From the NCBI GenBank assembly GCA_029565935.1, contig JAKQNF010000012.1:1-64000 (forward strand): 64,000 nucleotides of DNA, given 5' to 3'. Within the stretch, counting starts at the first letter, position 1. The number at the start of each line of letters is the position of its first letter. Below are positions 17,906 through 27,027 of the stretch, one piece after another. The stretch is from Bacillota bacterium (GTDB taxonomy: Bacteria; Bacillota; DTU025; MWDF01). A model generated the notes under the pieces. That model was not told where the DNA came from. It worked only from the letters and a program-made list of their open reading frames with translations, and searched no databases. Made by a program: the position numbers and the translations under genes.

Positions 17906-17927
17906 CTGGGCGGGAAGCCCCGCCCAG
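17906..17927 (-). other. GC-rich hairpin between SurA-like gene and hisS
   Basis: CTGGGCGGG and CCCGCCCAG form a perfect 9-bp stem with a 4-base loop. No T-run follows on either strand, so it is either a weak terminator or an mRNA-stabilising or processing hairpin that separates the two genes in one transcript. Confidence 0.5.
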
Positions 17928-17949
17928 TTCGCAGTCCATATCTTCTGAG

Positions 17950-19086
17950 CTAGTTAGTGCTGTTTGCCGTTCCTGATTCTTGTGCCTTGAGGGCGTCGCT
18001 CACGGCCTTCGAGAACATCTCGTTGACCTTTACCGTGTTCATGCCGCCCTTCTTCATGTCCTCTATGACATAGTTTATCGACTGCAGTATGCTAAGGTTC
18101 GTACCGGCCAGCTTCACCGCAGATTCCACATCCGCGTAGGCTGCGTCGTCCAGCTTCTGCATCGCGTTTATCTCGGCCCTCGTAAGGTAGATGGTGAAAT
18201 CCTCACCGAGCTCCATCGCCTTGCCCATGCTTATCATGGCGTCCTCGAAGGTCCCCTTCTTGGCCTGTGCCATCGCGAGGCTGCACCAGAGGTAGGGATC
18301 CTGCTCGTTGTCCTTTAGCGAGGTCTTGTAATAGCTTATGCTCTTGTCGTACTCGCCTTCGGCATAGGCCCTGTATGCTAGGACCCTGGTCTCCTTGATC
18401 TCGATCTTGCCGTCCGCCAGGGCCTGCTCTCTGAGCTTCTTTATATACGCGCTGTTCGCATCCCTCTGCCTTTCGTAGGTAAGGGTGTTGGTGATCTCCT
18501 CTTTTACGTCGTCCAGCACGAGCTTGGAGTTTCTCGCCTTCCTTATCGCGAACTCGGCCTGTACGTCCGCATCGGACACGGCCGCGTACGTGGCGCTGAT
18601 GCTGAGGAACGAGTCGTAGAGGGCGTTCTCGGTCACGTAAGTCCTGAAAGTGGACTCGGTGAAGGCCCAGTTGTTCAGGAACGTGGTCCAGTTGTCCTGG
18701 CTGCTCCCGGCTATCTGCTCCTTCTGCTTCGCCACCTCGGCGTCTATGACTTCCTTGCTGAGGTTGACCTTGGCGGCCGCCGCCGCCGCCAGCACGAGCT
18801 CCTTGTCGACGACCAGGTCCATGACCGTCGAGCGCAGCTGGTCGAGCATGTCATACCTGACCGTGCCGAGCTGGCTTCTAAGCTGGAACTGGTTTATGAA
18901 CTCCCTCTCGTATTCCAGCCTCGTGACTTTCCTGCCGTTCACTACGGCGACAGTGGTCCTCCAGTACTTGCTGGTGGTAGTTGACGAGCTGCCCGAAAAC
19001 AGGCCAGGAATTATCATGGCCAGTACCAGCACCGCAGCTAGGATTATTATTAGCATTCCCGCGTTCTTGCGCATCTTGATGATCAA
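17950..19086 (-). CDS. SurA_N-type chaperone with C-terminal TPR region, membrane anchored
   Basis: The protein has 378 residues. One uncleaved hydrophobic helix (about 10-30, LIIILAAVLVLAMIIPGLF) anchors it, with the rest outside. Residues 45-200 (VAVVNGRKVTRLEYEREFINQF onward) match the N-terminal chaperone domain of SurA/PpiD/PrsA-type foldases. The parvulin prolyl isomerase domain that normally follows is missing. Residues 220-330 instead look like TPR helices (AYRAYAEGEYDKSISYYKTS, LAMAQAKKGTFEDAMISMGK). A holdase role in folding exported proteins is likely. The TTG at 19086 has GGGGGC upstream; ATG 19074 is an alternative. A good promoter lies upstream. Confidence 0.75.
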   Translation of the reverse strand: MIIKMRKNAGMLIIILAAVLVLAMIIPGLFSGSSSTTTSKYWRTTVAVVNGRKVTRLEYEREFINQFQLRSQLGTVRYDMLDQLRSTVMDLVVDKELVLAAAAAAKVNLSKEVIDAEVAKQKEQIAGSSQDNWTTFLNNWAFTESTFRTYVTENALYDSFLSISATYAAVSDADVQAEFAIRKARNSKLVLDDVKEEITNTLTYERQRDANSAYIKKLREQALADGKIEIKETRVLAYRAYAEGEYDKSISYYKTSLKDNEQDPYLWCSLAMAQAKKGTFEDAMISMGKAMELGEDFTIYLTRAEINAMQKLDDAAYADVESAVKLAGTNLSILQSINYVIEDMKKGGMNTVKVNEMFSKAVSDALKAQESGTANSTN

Positions 19087-19122
19087 TTGATTTGCCCCCA
19101 GTCATCAGACAGAATCTAGAAT

Positions 19123-19151
19123 ATTTTATCCCATGCCTTCGCGAAAGTCAA
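19123..19151 (-). promoter_or_regulatory. Promoter of the SurA-like gene and probably hisS
   Basis: TTGACT (19146-19151) and TAAAAT (19123-19128) with a 17-base spacer on the minus strand, 37 bases before the start codon. Confidence 0.7.
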
Positions 19152-19164
19152 ATGCTCGCCCAGC

Positions 19165-19806
19165 TTAGATGCTATTTAGAAGCGCCGTCACACGCGCTTT
19201 CTCCTTGCCCAGCGTGGTCTCGGGCCCATGCCCTGGATATACCTTGACTTCATCATCCATAGTGAAAATCTTCACCAATATTGATTCCTTGAGCATCTCG
19301 ATGCTCCCGCCCGTCAGATCGGTCCTTCCCACGCTGCCAAAGAAGAGCGTGTCCCCTGAGAAAAGCACGCCGTGGTCCGGAAGGAAGTAGCTAACGCCTC
19401 CTTCTGTGTGCCCCGGAGTATTAATCGTCCTTATCCTTATGCCCGCGACTTTCCTGTCGTCCGAATCGTCCAGCCTCACGTCCGCCGACCTGAAACCGTC
19501 TGGCTTTACCGCCAGCAGGCCAAACGGGTCGCTGGACATTTCGAGCATGGGTGCGTCGGCGGATCCTATGTATATGGGGGCTCTGGTGTCGGCTCTGAGC
19601 TCTCCGGCCGCTCCTATGTGGTCCGGATGCCAATGGGTCAGCAAGATCGCCTCGAGCTTGAGCCCAAGCCCGTGAAGCCTTCCTAGCACCTTTGCCTCGT
19701 TGGCGCCCGGGTCGAAGCACACCGCCCCTAACTGTCCTTTCTCGTATGCTATATAACAGTTCGTTTGCAAAGGCCCCACGATGAGCCTCACTACTTCTAA
19801 CGACAT
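19165..19806 (-). CDS. Metallo-beta-lactamase fold hydrolase (glyoxalase II-like)
   Basis: A 213-residue cytosolic MBL-fold enzyme. The binuclear metal site is visible as THWHPDHIGA (about 57-66), NTPGHTEGGVSY (about 128-139) and FSGDTLFFGSVGRTDL (about 150-165), with a late His in YPGHGPETT. This matches the YcbL/GloB-like group, often annotated as hydroxyacylglutathione hydrolase-like, although the true thioester substrate is usually unknown. It follows dtd after a 9-base gap and sits at the end of the recJ-relA-dtd transcript, an order known in Firmicutes. Confidence 0.88.
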   Translation of the reverse strand: MSLEVVRLIVGPLQTNCYIAYEKGQLGAVCFDPGANEAKVLGRLHGLGLKLEAILLTHWHPDHIGAAGELRADTRAPIYIGSADAPMLEMSSDPFGLLAVKPDGFRSADVRLDDSDDRKVAGIRIRTINTPGHTEGGVSYFLPDHGVLFSGDTLFFGSVGRTDLTGGSIEMLKESILVKIFTMDDEVKVYPGHGPETTLGKEKARVTALLNSI

Positions 19807-19815
19807 CCGATCACC

Positions 19816-20265
19816 TCAGAATTGCTTCCTGCTGTCTATGAGTATGGTCACGGGGCCGTCGTTCACGAGGGCGACTTCCATCTTCGCCCCGAAGACCCCC
19901 CTTTGGACCTCTATGCCCTTCGATTCCAACTTGTCGATGAACAGCTCGTACATGCTCCGTCCTAGTTCTGCCCCCGCGGCCTCCGTGAAGGATGGCCTCC
20001 TGCCTCCCCTGGCGTCCCCGTACAGGGTGAACTGCGAGACTGCCAGCACCGCGCCTTCGACGTCCGTAAGCGAAAGGTTGAACTTCCCGTCACCGTCATC
20101 GAACACCCTAAGACCCGCCACCTTATCAGCAGTGTACGAGGCGTCCTTCTCCCCGTCGTCCTTCGCCACGCCCAGAAGCACCAGGAACCCGGCCCCTATT
20201 AGGCCCACCGTATCGCCGTCTACTTTGACCGAAGCCTCCTTGACCCTCTGAACGACAGCCCTCAT
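19816..20265 (-). CDS. dtd: D-aminoacyl-tRNA deacylase
   Basis: DTD removes D-amino acids (and glycine from tRNA-Ala) from mischarged tRNA. The family start [17 protein letters not shown] and the active-site motif [19 protein letters not shown] (about 76-94) are present, and a GPVTI segment near the end matches the cross-subunit Gly-cisPro loop region. Its 149 residues are the normal length. It sits 8 bases after relA, as in many Firmicutes. Confidence 0.96.
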   Translation of the reverse strand: MRAVVQRVKEASVKVDGDTVGLIGAGFLVLLGVAKDDGEKDASYTADKVAGLRVFDDGDGKFNLSLTDVEGAVLAVSQFTLYGDARGGRRPSFTEAAGAELGRSMYELFIDKLESKGIEVQRGVFGAKMEVALVNDGPVTILIDSRKQF

Positions 20266-20273
20266 CTGTCCTC

Positions 20274-22409
20274 CTATATCCTGGTCACTTCTTCGACGCC
20301 CTGGATCTTCCTCATCTTGGTCATGATCGAGTTAAGGTAGTTGATGTCCCTGATCTCCATCCTCACGTGCACCTTGGCCGTGCCCGACTTGTAGGCCTTG
20401 GCGCTGGCCGACACGAGCGCGACTTCCATCTCGGCGATTATCTTCGTTACGTCGTTCAGGAAACCGCTGCGGTCCTTCCCCACGATCTCGATGGATACCT
20501 GGTAGAGCCCCCTCATCGACTTGCTCCAGGACACGCTGACCTGGCGCTCGGGCTCGCTCGCCGTTATCAGCTTGCCTTCCTCGCAGTCCGCCCTATGGAC
20601 GGACACTCCCCTTCCGCGGGTGATGAAGCCCACTATAGGCTCTTCCGGCACTGGGGAGCAGCATTTGGCGAACCTCACCAGGCAGCCCTCCAGCCCCGAT
20701 ACCACCACGCCCTTGGAGACAGCCTGTATGCTGGAGGCTTTCTTCAGCTTCAGCTCCGGTTCGGGAAACTTCTCGGGATACAGCCTGCCCACGACGGCAG
20801 TCGGGGATATCTTGCCGTAACCTATCGACAAGAGCAGCTCGTCCATCCCGGAATAGCCGCTCTTCCTGGCCTCCTCGTCGAGCCTTTCTTCCTTCATGGA
20901 GGAGTGGACGTCGAGCTCGTAGCGCCTGAGCTCCTTTTCGAGCATATCCTTGCCCAGCTCGAGCTTCTCCTTCCTGCTCTGCTCCTTCATGAAGGCCCTG
21001 ATCTTGGACCTGGCCCTGGTCGACTTCGCTATCTTCAGCCAGTCCCTCGAGGGGCCCTGGGAAGCCTTGTTCGTGATGATCTCAACTATGTCCCCGGTGT
21101 TCAGCTGGGTACTGAGCGGGACCAGCTTGGAGTTCACCTTCGCCCCCGCGCATTTGTGCCCCACGTTCGTGTGCACGTGGTATGCGAAGTCGATGGGAGT
21201 TGCACCCTGCGGAAGCACCTTGACGTCGCCTTGCGGCGTGAACACGTACACTTCGTCGGACGAGAGGTCCATCTTGAGAGTGTCCATGAACTCGGATGAG
21301 TCGTTGGCCTCCTTCTGGATCTCTATCATCTGCCTCAGCCAGGCCATCTTCTCCTCGAAGGTGTCCGTCTTGCCCGTCGTGTGCTCTTTGTACTTCCAAT
21401 GCGCCGCGATGCCGTATTCGGCGGTCCTGTGCATGTCCCAGGTCCTGATCTGTATCTCCAGCGGCTCGCCGCCGTTGCCGATGACGGTGGTGTGCAGCGA
21501 CTGGTACATGTTGGTCTTGGGCATCGCGATATAGTCCTTGAACTTGCCCGGTATCGGTTTCCAGTATGTATGTATGGCGCCCAGCGCCGAGTAGCACTCA
21601 TGCACCGTGTCGACTATGACCCTTAAGCCCATCAGGTCCCAGATCTCCGACAGCTGCCTTCCCTGGCTTATCATCTTCTGGTATATGCTGTAGAAGTGCT
21701 TGGGCCTTCCGCTTATCTCCGCAGTGATCCCCGCTTCTTGCATAAGGGCCGCCAGGGTCTTCTTCGCTTCCTCGATTATGCCCTCGCGCTCGGCCCTCCC
21801 CTTGGAGACCTGTACGGCCAGGCTGTAGTACGTATCGGGGTCCTTGAACAGCAGCGCCAGGTCCTCAAACTCCCATTTCCATCTCCATATGCCCAGCCTG
21901 TGCGCCAGCGGCGCGTAGATGTCCAGCGTCTCCTGGGCGACTCTTATCTGCTTCTCCCGGTCGGTGTGCTTGAGCGTCCTCATGTTGTGGAGCCTGTCGG
22001 CGAGCTTTATCAGCACCACGCGCACGTCGTTCGCCATCGCGACGAACATCTTCCTGTAGCTTTCTACCTGCTGCTCCCTCTTGTCCTTGAACTGCATGCG
22101 CGATAGCTTCGTCACGCCGTCGACGAGCTTTGCCACCTCGTCGCCGAACTCTGCCCTCAGCTCCTCGAGCTTGGCGTCGGTGTCCTCGAGCACGTCATGC
22201 AGGAGCGCTGCCGATATGCTAGTGGCCCCGAGCTGCATGTCCGCCAGCAGGAACGCGGTGGCGGCGGGGTGTTCCATGTACGGTTCCCCGCTGTCTCTCA
22301 GCTGGTTCTTGTGCTTGGCCTCGGCATAGGAATAAGCCCGCCGGATGAGGTCAAGGTTGGTCTCCGGGCGGTATGCCGATACTTTACTGACTATCTCCTC
22401 GACGTTCAT
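20274..22409 (-). CDS. relA: Bifunctional (p)ppGpp synthetase/hydrolase
   Basis: Rel makes and degrades the stringent-response alarmone. The 711 residues are arranged as usual: an HD hydrolase domain with HPAA and HDVLEDT (about 47 and 66), a synthetase domain with [20 protein letters not shown] (about 290-310) and [24 protein letters not shown] (about 388-450), a Cys-containing conserved domain (FAKCCSPVP) and a C-terminal ACT domain. The intact HDVLEDT motif suggests working hydrolase activity, so this is the long Rel type rather than a synthetase-only RelA. It is read between recJ and dtd. Confidence 0.97.
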   Translation of the reverse strand: MNVEEIVSKVSAYRPETNLDLIRRAYSYAEAKHKNQLRDSGEPYMEHPAATAFLLADMQLGATSISAALLHDVLEDTDAKLEELRAEFGDEVAKLVDGVTKLSRMQFKDKREQQVESYRKMFVAMANDVRVVLIKLADRLHNMRTLKHTDREKQIRVAQETLDIYAPLAHRLGIWRWKWEFEDLALLFKDPDTYYSLAVQVSKGRAEREGIIEEAKKTLAALMQEAGITAEISGRPKHFYSIYQKMISQGRQLSEIWDLMGLRVIVDTVHECYSALGAIHTYWKPIPGKFKDYIAMPKTNMYQSLHTTVIGNGGEPLEIQIRTWDMHRTAEYGIAAHWKYKEHTTGKTDTFEEKMAWLRQMIEIQKEANDSSEFMDTLKMDLSSDEVYVFTPQGDVKVLPQGATPIDFAYHVHTNVGHKCAGAKVNSKLVPLSTQLNTGDIVEIITNKASQGPSRDWLKIAKSTRARSKIRAFMKEQSRKEKLELGKDMLEKELRRYELDVHSSMKEERLDEEARKSGYSGMDELLLSIGYGKISPTAVVGRLYPEKFPEPELKLKKASSIQAVSKGVVVSGLEGCLVRFAKCCSPVPEEPIVGFITRGRGVSVHRADCEEGKLITASEPERQVSVSWSKSMRGLYQVSIEIVGKDRSGFLNDVTKIIAEMEVALVSASAKAYKSGTAKVHVRMEIRDINYLNSIMTKMRKIQGVEEVTRI

Positions 22410-22419
22410 CGATGCCGCC

Positions 22420-24156
22420 TCAGCTTCTCGGTGGCACGTCCGGGCTGTGCCTTATGTCCTTCAAGACGAGTTGCAGATACTCGTTGCCGTTGTAGTGGGA
22501 GACGTCTATCGTGTAGGCTATGTCCACGGGCGACCTGTCGTCGTCGAAGTCGGAGAACCTGTTGCCCATGTTGTAGCCTATCGCGCTGAGGAGTATGCCG
22601 TCCCTGGAGAGCTTCAGCTTGAGATGCCTTCCTTCGTTGCCGACCCCTCTTATGTCGTTTATCTCCAGCTTGTTCGTCACGAAGACCGGTTCCGGATTCG
22701 AAAGCCCGTATGGCTGCAGCTTGCATATCTCCTTTGCCAGGTCCATAGTTATCCTCTGCGGCCTCAGCACGGCGTCCACCTTCAGGATGGGTATGAGCTG
22801 GCTTGATATGATCTGCTGGGACGCAACGAAATTGATCTTCTCCTTGAACTGGTCGAGCATGTCCGATTTGAGCGTCAGCCCTGCCGCCTGGGCGTGCCCG
22901 CCGAAACGTATCAGGCAGTCCGAGCATTCCGTAAGGGCCGCATGCAGGTCGAAGCCGCCTATGCTCCTTCCTGAGCCCCTGCCTTCTCCGTTGGCGATCG
23001 AGATCAGTATCGCCGGCCTGTTGTAGCTCTCGACCATCCTGGACGCCACTATGCCGACGACGCCCTGGTGCCAGCCCTCCGAGGCGAGCACTATGACGTT
23101 CATGGTGCTGATGTCCTGTTCTTCTAGCATGCCAACGGCCTGCTCGGATATCACAGCTTCGATCTCCTGGCGCCTTCGGTTCTCCTCGGCCAGCATCGAG
23201 GCTATGTTAGCGGCCTTGTCGTTCTCGTCCGTCAAGAAGAGCTCGACGGCCACCGAAGCATCGCCGAGCCTTCCGACTGCGTTGAGCCTCGGGGCCAGCG
23301 TATAGCTTATGTTGGTGGCAGAAAGCGGCCTTCCGTAGAGGTTGCAGCTCTCCAGCAGGCTCGCAAGCCCCGGGTTGGACGTCTGCATCATCTGCTGCAT
23401 CCCGAAATAGGCTATGGCCCTGTTCTCGCCCACCAGGGGAACCATGTCCGCTATCGTGCCGAGGGCTACCAGGTCCATGTACTTGACCGGGTCCGAGGAG
23501 GAATCGGCCCCTATGAGGCTATGCACGGCCTGGCACAGCTTGAACGCTACTCCCACCCCGGCGAGGTTGTCCTGGCCTATCCCGTCGTCCATGAGCTTGG
23601 GATTTACCACGGCGGTGCAGCTTGGTATGATCTCGCCCGGCTGGTGATGGTCGGTGATTATGACGTCCATCCCGAGCTCCTTGGCTCTTTCTACCTCGTT
23701 GTAGGCACTTATGCCGCAATCGACGGTGACTATGACCTTGATGCCCTGCAAGGCCGCCTGCTCGATCGCCTCTATGTTGATGCCGTAGCCTTCCTCGAGC
23801 CTCTTGGGGATGTAGGACTGCACGTCGGCCCCCAGCTCTGAAAGGCATCTCGCCAGCGTGGCGGTGCCCGTTATGCCGTCCACGTCGTAATCGCCGTATA
23901 TCATGATCCTCTCGTTGGCGTAGATGGACCTCAACAGCCTCGTGGCAGCCCTTTTCATGTCGGGCAGCCCAAGCGGGTCCGTCATGTGGTCCAATGACGG
24001 GTTGAGGAAGCGCTGGGCGCTCTCACTGTCGGTGATGCCCCTGTTGTATAGGAGTCCTGCCATGGTCTCGGACACGCTGAAAATTCGTGCATGCTCCCTG
24101 CGCTGCACGACATCCAATTCGTTCCTGAGCTCCCACTTCTTCCGTGCCCTGGCCAT
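22420..24156 (-). CDS. recJ: Single-stranded-DNA-specific exonuclease RecJ
   Basis: RecJ degrades single-stranded DNA 5' to 3' in recombination and repair. The DHH phosphoesterase motifs are clear: YGDYDVDGITGT (about 90-101), DCGISAYNE and TDHHQPGE (about 165-172). A DHHA1-type GGHAQAAGLTLK lies near 450, and an OB-like C-terminal domain follows. The protein has 578 residues from the ATG at 24156, which has AAGGA 8 bases upstream; an in-frame ATG at 24165 is less well placed. In related bacteria secD and secF usually precede it, but here they are absent. Confidence 0.96.
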   Translation of the reverse strand: MARARKKWELRNELDVVQRREHARIFSVSETMAGLLYNRGITDSESAQRFLNPSLDHMTDPLGLPDMKRAATRLLRSIYANERIMIYGDYDVDGITGTATLARCLSELGADVQSYIPKRLEEGYGINIEAIEQAALQGIKVIVTVDCGISAYNEVERAKELGMDVIITDHHQPGEIIPSCTAVVNPKLMDDGIGQDNLAGVGVAFKLCQAVHSLIGADSSSDPVKYMDLVALGTIADMVPLVGENRAIAYFGMQQMMQTSNPGLASLLESCNLYGRPLSATNISYTLAPRLNAVGRLGDASVAVELFLTDENDKAANIASMLAEENRRRQEIEAVISEQAVGMLEEQDISTMNVIVLASEGWHQGVVGIVASRMVESYNRPAILISIANGEGRGSGRSIGGFDLHAALTECSDCLIRFGGHAQAAGLTLKSDMLDQFKEKINFVASQQIISSQLIPILKVDAVLRPQRITMDLAKEICKLQPYGLSNPEPVFVTNKLEINDIRGVGNEGRHLKLKLSRDGILLSAIGYNMGNRFSDFDDDRSPVDIAYTIDVSHYNGNEYLQLVLKDIRHSPDVPPRS

Positions 24157-24242
24157 CGTCCACATCCTTCTGATTGCTTATACATTTTAAATGATAACAT
24201 ATTAAAGCTCCCCATTTAAGGCCAGTTTACGTAACCTCCGAT

Positions 24243-24974
24243 CTAGCCCGGGCCCTGCCTTCTCGCCCACGATCTCAGCTCCTGCCTCTTGCTTTTCCAG
24301 CCCGGCATGTGCGCGTCCATGAAGCGCTTGAACCCCGATTGGTGGTCGAGATGGAACAAGTGGGCGAGCTCGTGCATCATCACGTATGCAAGAAGGTCCG
24401 GCTCCGCTTTCGCAAGGGCGGCGTTGATGCTTATCGTGTTCGTGACGGCACTGTAGCTGCCCCATCTAGATCTCATGCTCCTTACCCTCAAGGACGGTCT
24501 TCCCTTTGGCGGCACATTCATGGCGGGCAAGAATGCTTCCATGTACTCCATCGCCTTTTCCAGGACCTTCTTTTCGTACCAGGCATCCAGCGAGGCGAGC
24601 GCCTTCACGGCGGAGTCCGGCTGGGGGACCATCAGCAGAAGCTCCCCGCCGTCTTCGATCGCCAAGGCCCTGGGCGCATAGCCCACCTTCAACGAAAGGA
24701 CCTTCCCGGCATACTCTACCATTTCAGGAAGATCAGCCCTGGCGCTGTACGGGCCGATCTTTTCGGCAAGGGCTTTTGCTTCTTCCACCGACTTCGAAAG
24801 CCAAGCCGCCTTCCCGTCAAGCAACGAACGTACGGAAGCTTCCGCAAATCCCCACGGCACCGTCATCTTCGCCTTGCCGTCCTTCATGACCCGGAGAGTT
24901 ACGGTCCTCACCCTTTTTTGGGTTACGTCAACGCTGTAGATGTTGCCCTCGTGCTCTACGCCATAAGATCTCAT
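24243..24974 (-). CDS. YgjP-like (DUF45) zinc metallopeptidase
   Basis: This 243-residue protein belongs to the YgjP/DUF45 family, small soluble metallopeptidases related to the SprT and WLM groups. The zinc site is HELAHLFHLDHQSGF near residues 195-209, and the typical ending FMDAHMPGWKSKRQELRSW follows. The N-terminal half is a beta-rich domain that includes VRTVTLRVMKDGKAKMTVP. Substrates are unknown; SprT relatives act on DNA-protein crosslinks, but this is not shown for DUF45. The ATG at 24974 has AAAGGA 9 bases upstream. A terminator lies just upstream, so it has its own promoter or is poorly expressed. Confidence 0.85.
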   Translation of the reverse strand: MRSYGVEHEGNIYSVDVTQKRVRTVTLRVMKDGKAKMTVPWGFAEASVRSLLDGKAAWLSKSVEEAKALAEKIGPYSARADLPEMVEYAGKVLSLKVGYAPRALAIEDGGELLLMVPQPDSAVKALASLDAWYEKKVLEKAMEYMEAFLPAMNVPPKGRPSLRVRSMRSRWGSYSAVTNTISINAALAKAEPDLLAYVMMHELAHLFHLDHQSGFKRFMDAHMPGWKSKRQELRSWARRQGPG

Positions 24975-25020
24975 CGCCGCCCGTCCTTTGCTGCTTTTAT
25001 GCCTTATCTGCAAGGATATG

Positions 25021-25042
25021 AAAAACGGCCCGCTAACGGGCC
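25021..25042 (-). terminator. Terminator after the HD-domain gene
   Basis: GGCCCG and CGGGCC form a stem with a short TTAG loop, followed by G and five T residues on the minus strand. Confidence 0.75.
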
Positions 25043-25079
25043 AGTGTGAATTCTAAAGGTCCAGGCTCGTATCTTGCCG

Positions 25080-25754
25080 CTAGAGGAACCTCGCCCCGTT
25101 GGCGACTATAGAGAACTCGCAGCCTAAGAAGGCCGCGGCCTTCCTGCTCATGGTCATACGGGTCATGAACAGCTCGAAGTATTCCATCACCGACGTGACC
25201 TCGCTGTCTATCACGAGGTTGAGCGTTATCCTCTTGTGCTCTGCGTCGACGTCGAGGAACGAGCTCGTCACGCTGTAGCATACCCTATCGTGCACGTCGA
25301 AATCCGAATCGTTCCTTTTGACCTGCACCCTTGTCCTGTGCACGTCCGTCTTGTCGGCTAGTATGAGGGCGGCGGATATGTGGTTCACGACGTGCCCGAT
25401 CTCCTCTTCGTGGTTGCCCAAAGCGGAGATTATAACAGCCACTTCCTGCGGGTCCATCCCCATGTCAAGAAGCGCGGGCGCAGCCAGGCTCGCGCTCAGC
25501 GTGCCATGGTGCTCGCGGTTTATCGAGTTGCCGATGTCATGTATGTAGCCGGCTATGGCGGCAAGCTGTGCGTCCCTTTCGCTAAACCCCAACCTCTTCA
25601 TGACGTTGTCCGCTATGTCGGAGACTAGCTTGGCATGCCTGAGGCCGTGCTCGGTGTATCCCATCGCCTTGATGTTCTTAGCCGCCCTGTCGAGGAAGGC
25701 CATTATGACGGGATTTTCCCTTACCTCTTTCAACGTGACTAGCTTGTTTTCCAA
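25080..25754 (-). CDS. HD domain phosphohydrolase of unknown substrate
   Basis: A 224-residue cytosolic protein with the HD metal site: HGLRHAKLVSDIA (about 36-48), YIHDIGNSINREHH (about 70-83), ALGNHEEEIG and ADKTD (about 135). The last 60 residues form a separate small domain (VCYSVTSSFLDVDAEHKRI). Members hydrolyse nucleotides or phosphate esters, but nothing here reveals the substrate. The TTG at 25754 is chosen because GGAGG lies 8 bases upstream. It follows the secreted unknown protein and ends at a terminator, closing the yajC transcript. Confidence 0.85.
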   Translation of the reverse strand: MENKLVTLKEVRENPVIMAFLDRAAKNIKAMGYTEHGLRHAKLVSDIADNVMKRLGFSERDAQLAAIAGYIHDIGNSINREHHGTLSASLAAPALLDMGMDPQEVAVIISALGNHEEEIGHVVNHISAALILADKTDVHRTRVQVKRNDSDFDVHDRVCYSVTSSFLDVDAEHKRITLNLVIDSEVTSVMEYFELFMTRMTMSRKAAAFLGCEFSIVANGARFL

Positions 25755-25776
25755 TGGACCGCCCTCCACATAGCCA

Positions 25777-25804
25777 GGGCCGCGCCCTTGTTTAGGCGCG
25801 GCCC
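25777..25804 (-). other. GC-rich hairpin before the HD-domain gene
   Basis: GGGCCGCGCC pairs with GGCGCGGCCC around a short A/T-rich loop. No T-run follows, so a stable intercistronic hairpin is more likely than an efficient terminator. Confidence 0.5.
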
Positions 25805-25820
25805 TTGACCTTTATGCTTA

Positions 25821-26597
25821 CTATAGGTATTCGATCGCGAACTGGTCGATAGGCCCGAACGGGACGTAGAGTATCCAGCTCAGCTTCTCGCCCTTGAGCC
25901 CTGAAGTCGCAGGGTCCTTCTGCCAGAACGGCATCAGTGCGAAGGTCCTTACGCTCGTACCGGCCTTCAGCAGGCCATCAGCCACCGTCTCAGGCACTAG
26001 CGAATAATACCTCTTCTTGAAAGTGCCGTCGATCTCCACCACGCAGAATGCCTCCTGCATGGGCATTATGTACCGATCGAGCTTGCCGGCGTTGGTGAAG
26101 TACAGGTCGAACTTGATCTCGTCTCCCATCTGCAAGTAGCCGAGCACCTGCAGCGTTACCCCGCCTATCGTCTCGGGTTTCTTGAAAAGGCCCTTGGAGT
26201 AGCTGCTCGATACCCAGTCGGAACCCACCAGCTTGTCATCCACAACCGCGTCCTTGCCTACTCCGACGCTCTTCACCTTGACATATCTAGGTACGATCTT
26301 CCCGTCCTTGTTGACGTAGTAGACCTTTACGCGCACGCTGTCTCCGATGACCTCGGATTCGACCGCCTCTATCTTGGTGAAACCGTCGGTCGTGCCCTTG
26401 CGTACCTGTACGAGCTCCACGAAACTCAGGGCCGCGTCAGAGGCGAGAAGCTTCGCGTCCTCCCACTTTGCGTTCTGGAAGGCGGTAACATAGGCGACCG
26501 CCGTCGTCTCGGCCGAAGTGTTAGCCGTTGCAGCCGGGATACCGATCATGACCGCCAACAGCAACGCAGCCGCCACCGGCATAATCCTTCTCATCAT
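25821..26597 (-). CDS. Secreted protein of unknown function
   Basis: I do not recognise this 258-residue protein. A clear signal peptide (MMRRIMPVAAALLLAVMIGI then PAATA-NT) predicts export, without a lipobox Cys. Residues 28-115 (ETTAVAYVTAFQNAKWEDAKLLAS onward) resemble a small NTF2/DUF4878-like fold that often begins secreted proteins. The remainder is beta-rich and ends with YVPFGPIDQFAIEYL. It lies between yajC and an HD protein, at the position where secD usually stands in this cluster. It may be an exported adaptor or ligand-binding protein; no function can be given. Confidence 0.75.
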   Translation of the reverse strand: MMRRIMPVAAALLLAVMIGIPAATANTSAETTAVAYVTAFQNAKWEDAKLLASDAALSFVELVQVRKGTTDGFTKIEAVESEVIGDSVRVKVYYVNKDGKIVPRYVKVKSVGVGKDAVVDDKLVGSDWVSSSYSKGLFKKPETIGGVTLQVLGYLQMGDEIKFDLYFTNAGKLDRYIMPMQEAFCVVEIDGTFKKRYYSLVPETVADGLLKAGTSVRTFALMPFWQKDPATSGLKGEKLSWILYVPFGPIDQFAIEYL

Positions 26598-26625
26598 CCG
26601 AGGAACCTCCTCTTTAAAAGGCGCC

Positions 26626-26949
26626 TCAGGACTTCTTCTCTGCCGGCTTCTCCGCGAACTCGGGCTTGCCTTCGACGGCGTTGATGCCCCATTTCTTGAT
26701 GCGGCAAAGAATCTCCTGCGAGCTGTCCTCCGCTATGTTGATTATGAGGTCGTCGTCCTTGACGTCCACTATGACGGCCCTCAAGCCGCCTATCGTGATG
26801 ATCCTGTTGTCCTTCCTAAGCGACGCCATCATGGCCTCGCGCTTCTTCTTCTGCTGCTGCTGAGGCCTGATCGTCAGGAAATACATCATAGCGAACAGAG
26901 CCACTACCCAGATTATCAGGAAAGTTGAGCTTCCAGTGCCAGTCGTCAT
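26626..26949 (-). CDS. yajC: Preprotein translocase subunit YajC
   Basis: YajC is the small accessory subunit of the SecDF-YajC complex, inserted in the inner membrane. One N-terminal helix (about 9-25) is followed by the family motif FLTIRPQQQQKKKREAMMAS and a short beta domain (LRKDNRIITIGGLRAVI...). Its 107 residues are typical. It stands next to tgt as in many bacteria, but secD and secF, the usual next genes, are not in the window. It has its own promoter. Confidence 0.92.
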   Translation of the reverse strand: MTTGTGSSTFLIIWVVALFAMMYFLTIRPQQQQKKKREAMMASLRKDNRIITIGGLRAVIVDVKDDDLIINIAEDSSQEILCRIKKWGINAVEGKPEFAEKPAEKKS

Positions 26950-26989
26950 TCAAATACCTCCATAGAGTTAATCGGAAAATAACTATTTT

Positions 26990-27018
26990 ATTATAAGCTC
27001 TCGCATATAAGACTGCAA
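26990..27018 (-). promoter_or_regulatory. Promoter of yajC
   Basis: TTGCAG (27013-27018) and a perfect TATAAT (26990-26995) are spaced by 17 bases on the minus strand, in the gap between tgt and yajC. Confidence 0.75.
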
Positions 27019-27027
27019 TCATGCTGC

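Noticed and set aside
17873-17949. T-box or other tRNA-sensing leader before hisS
   Set aside because: The gap of 77 bases is too short for a T-box and holds only a simple hairpin without the T-box sequence.
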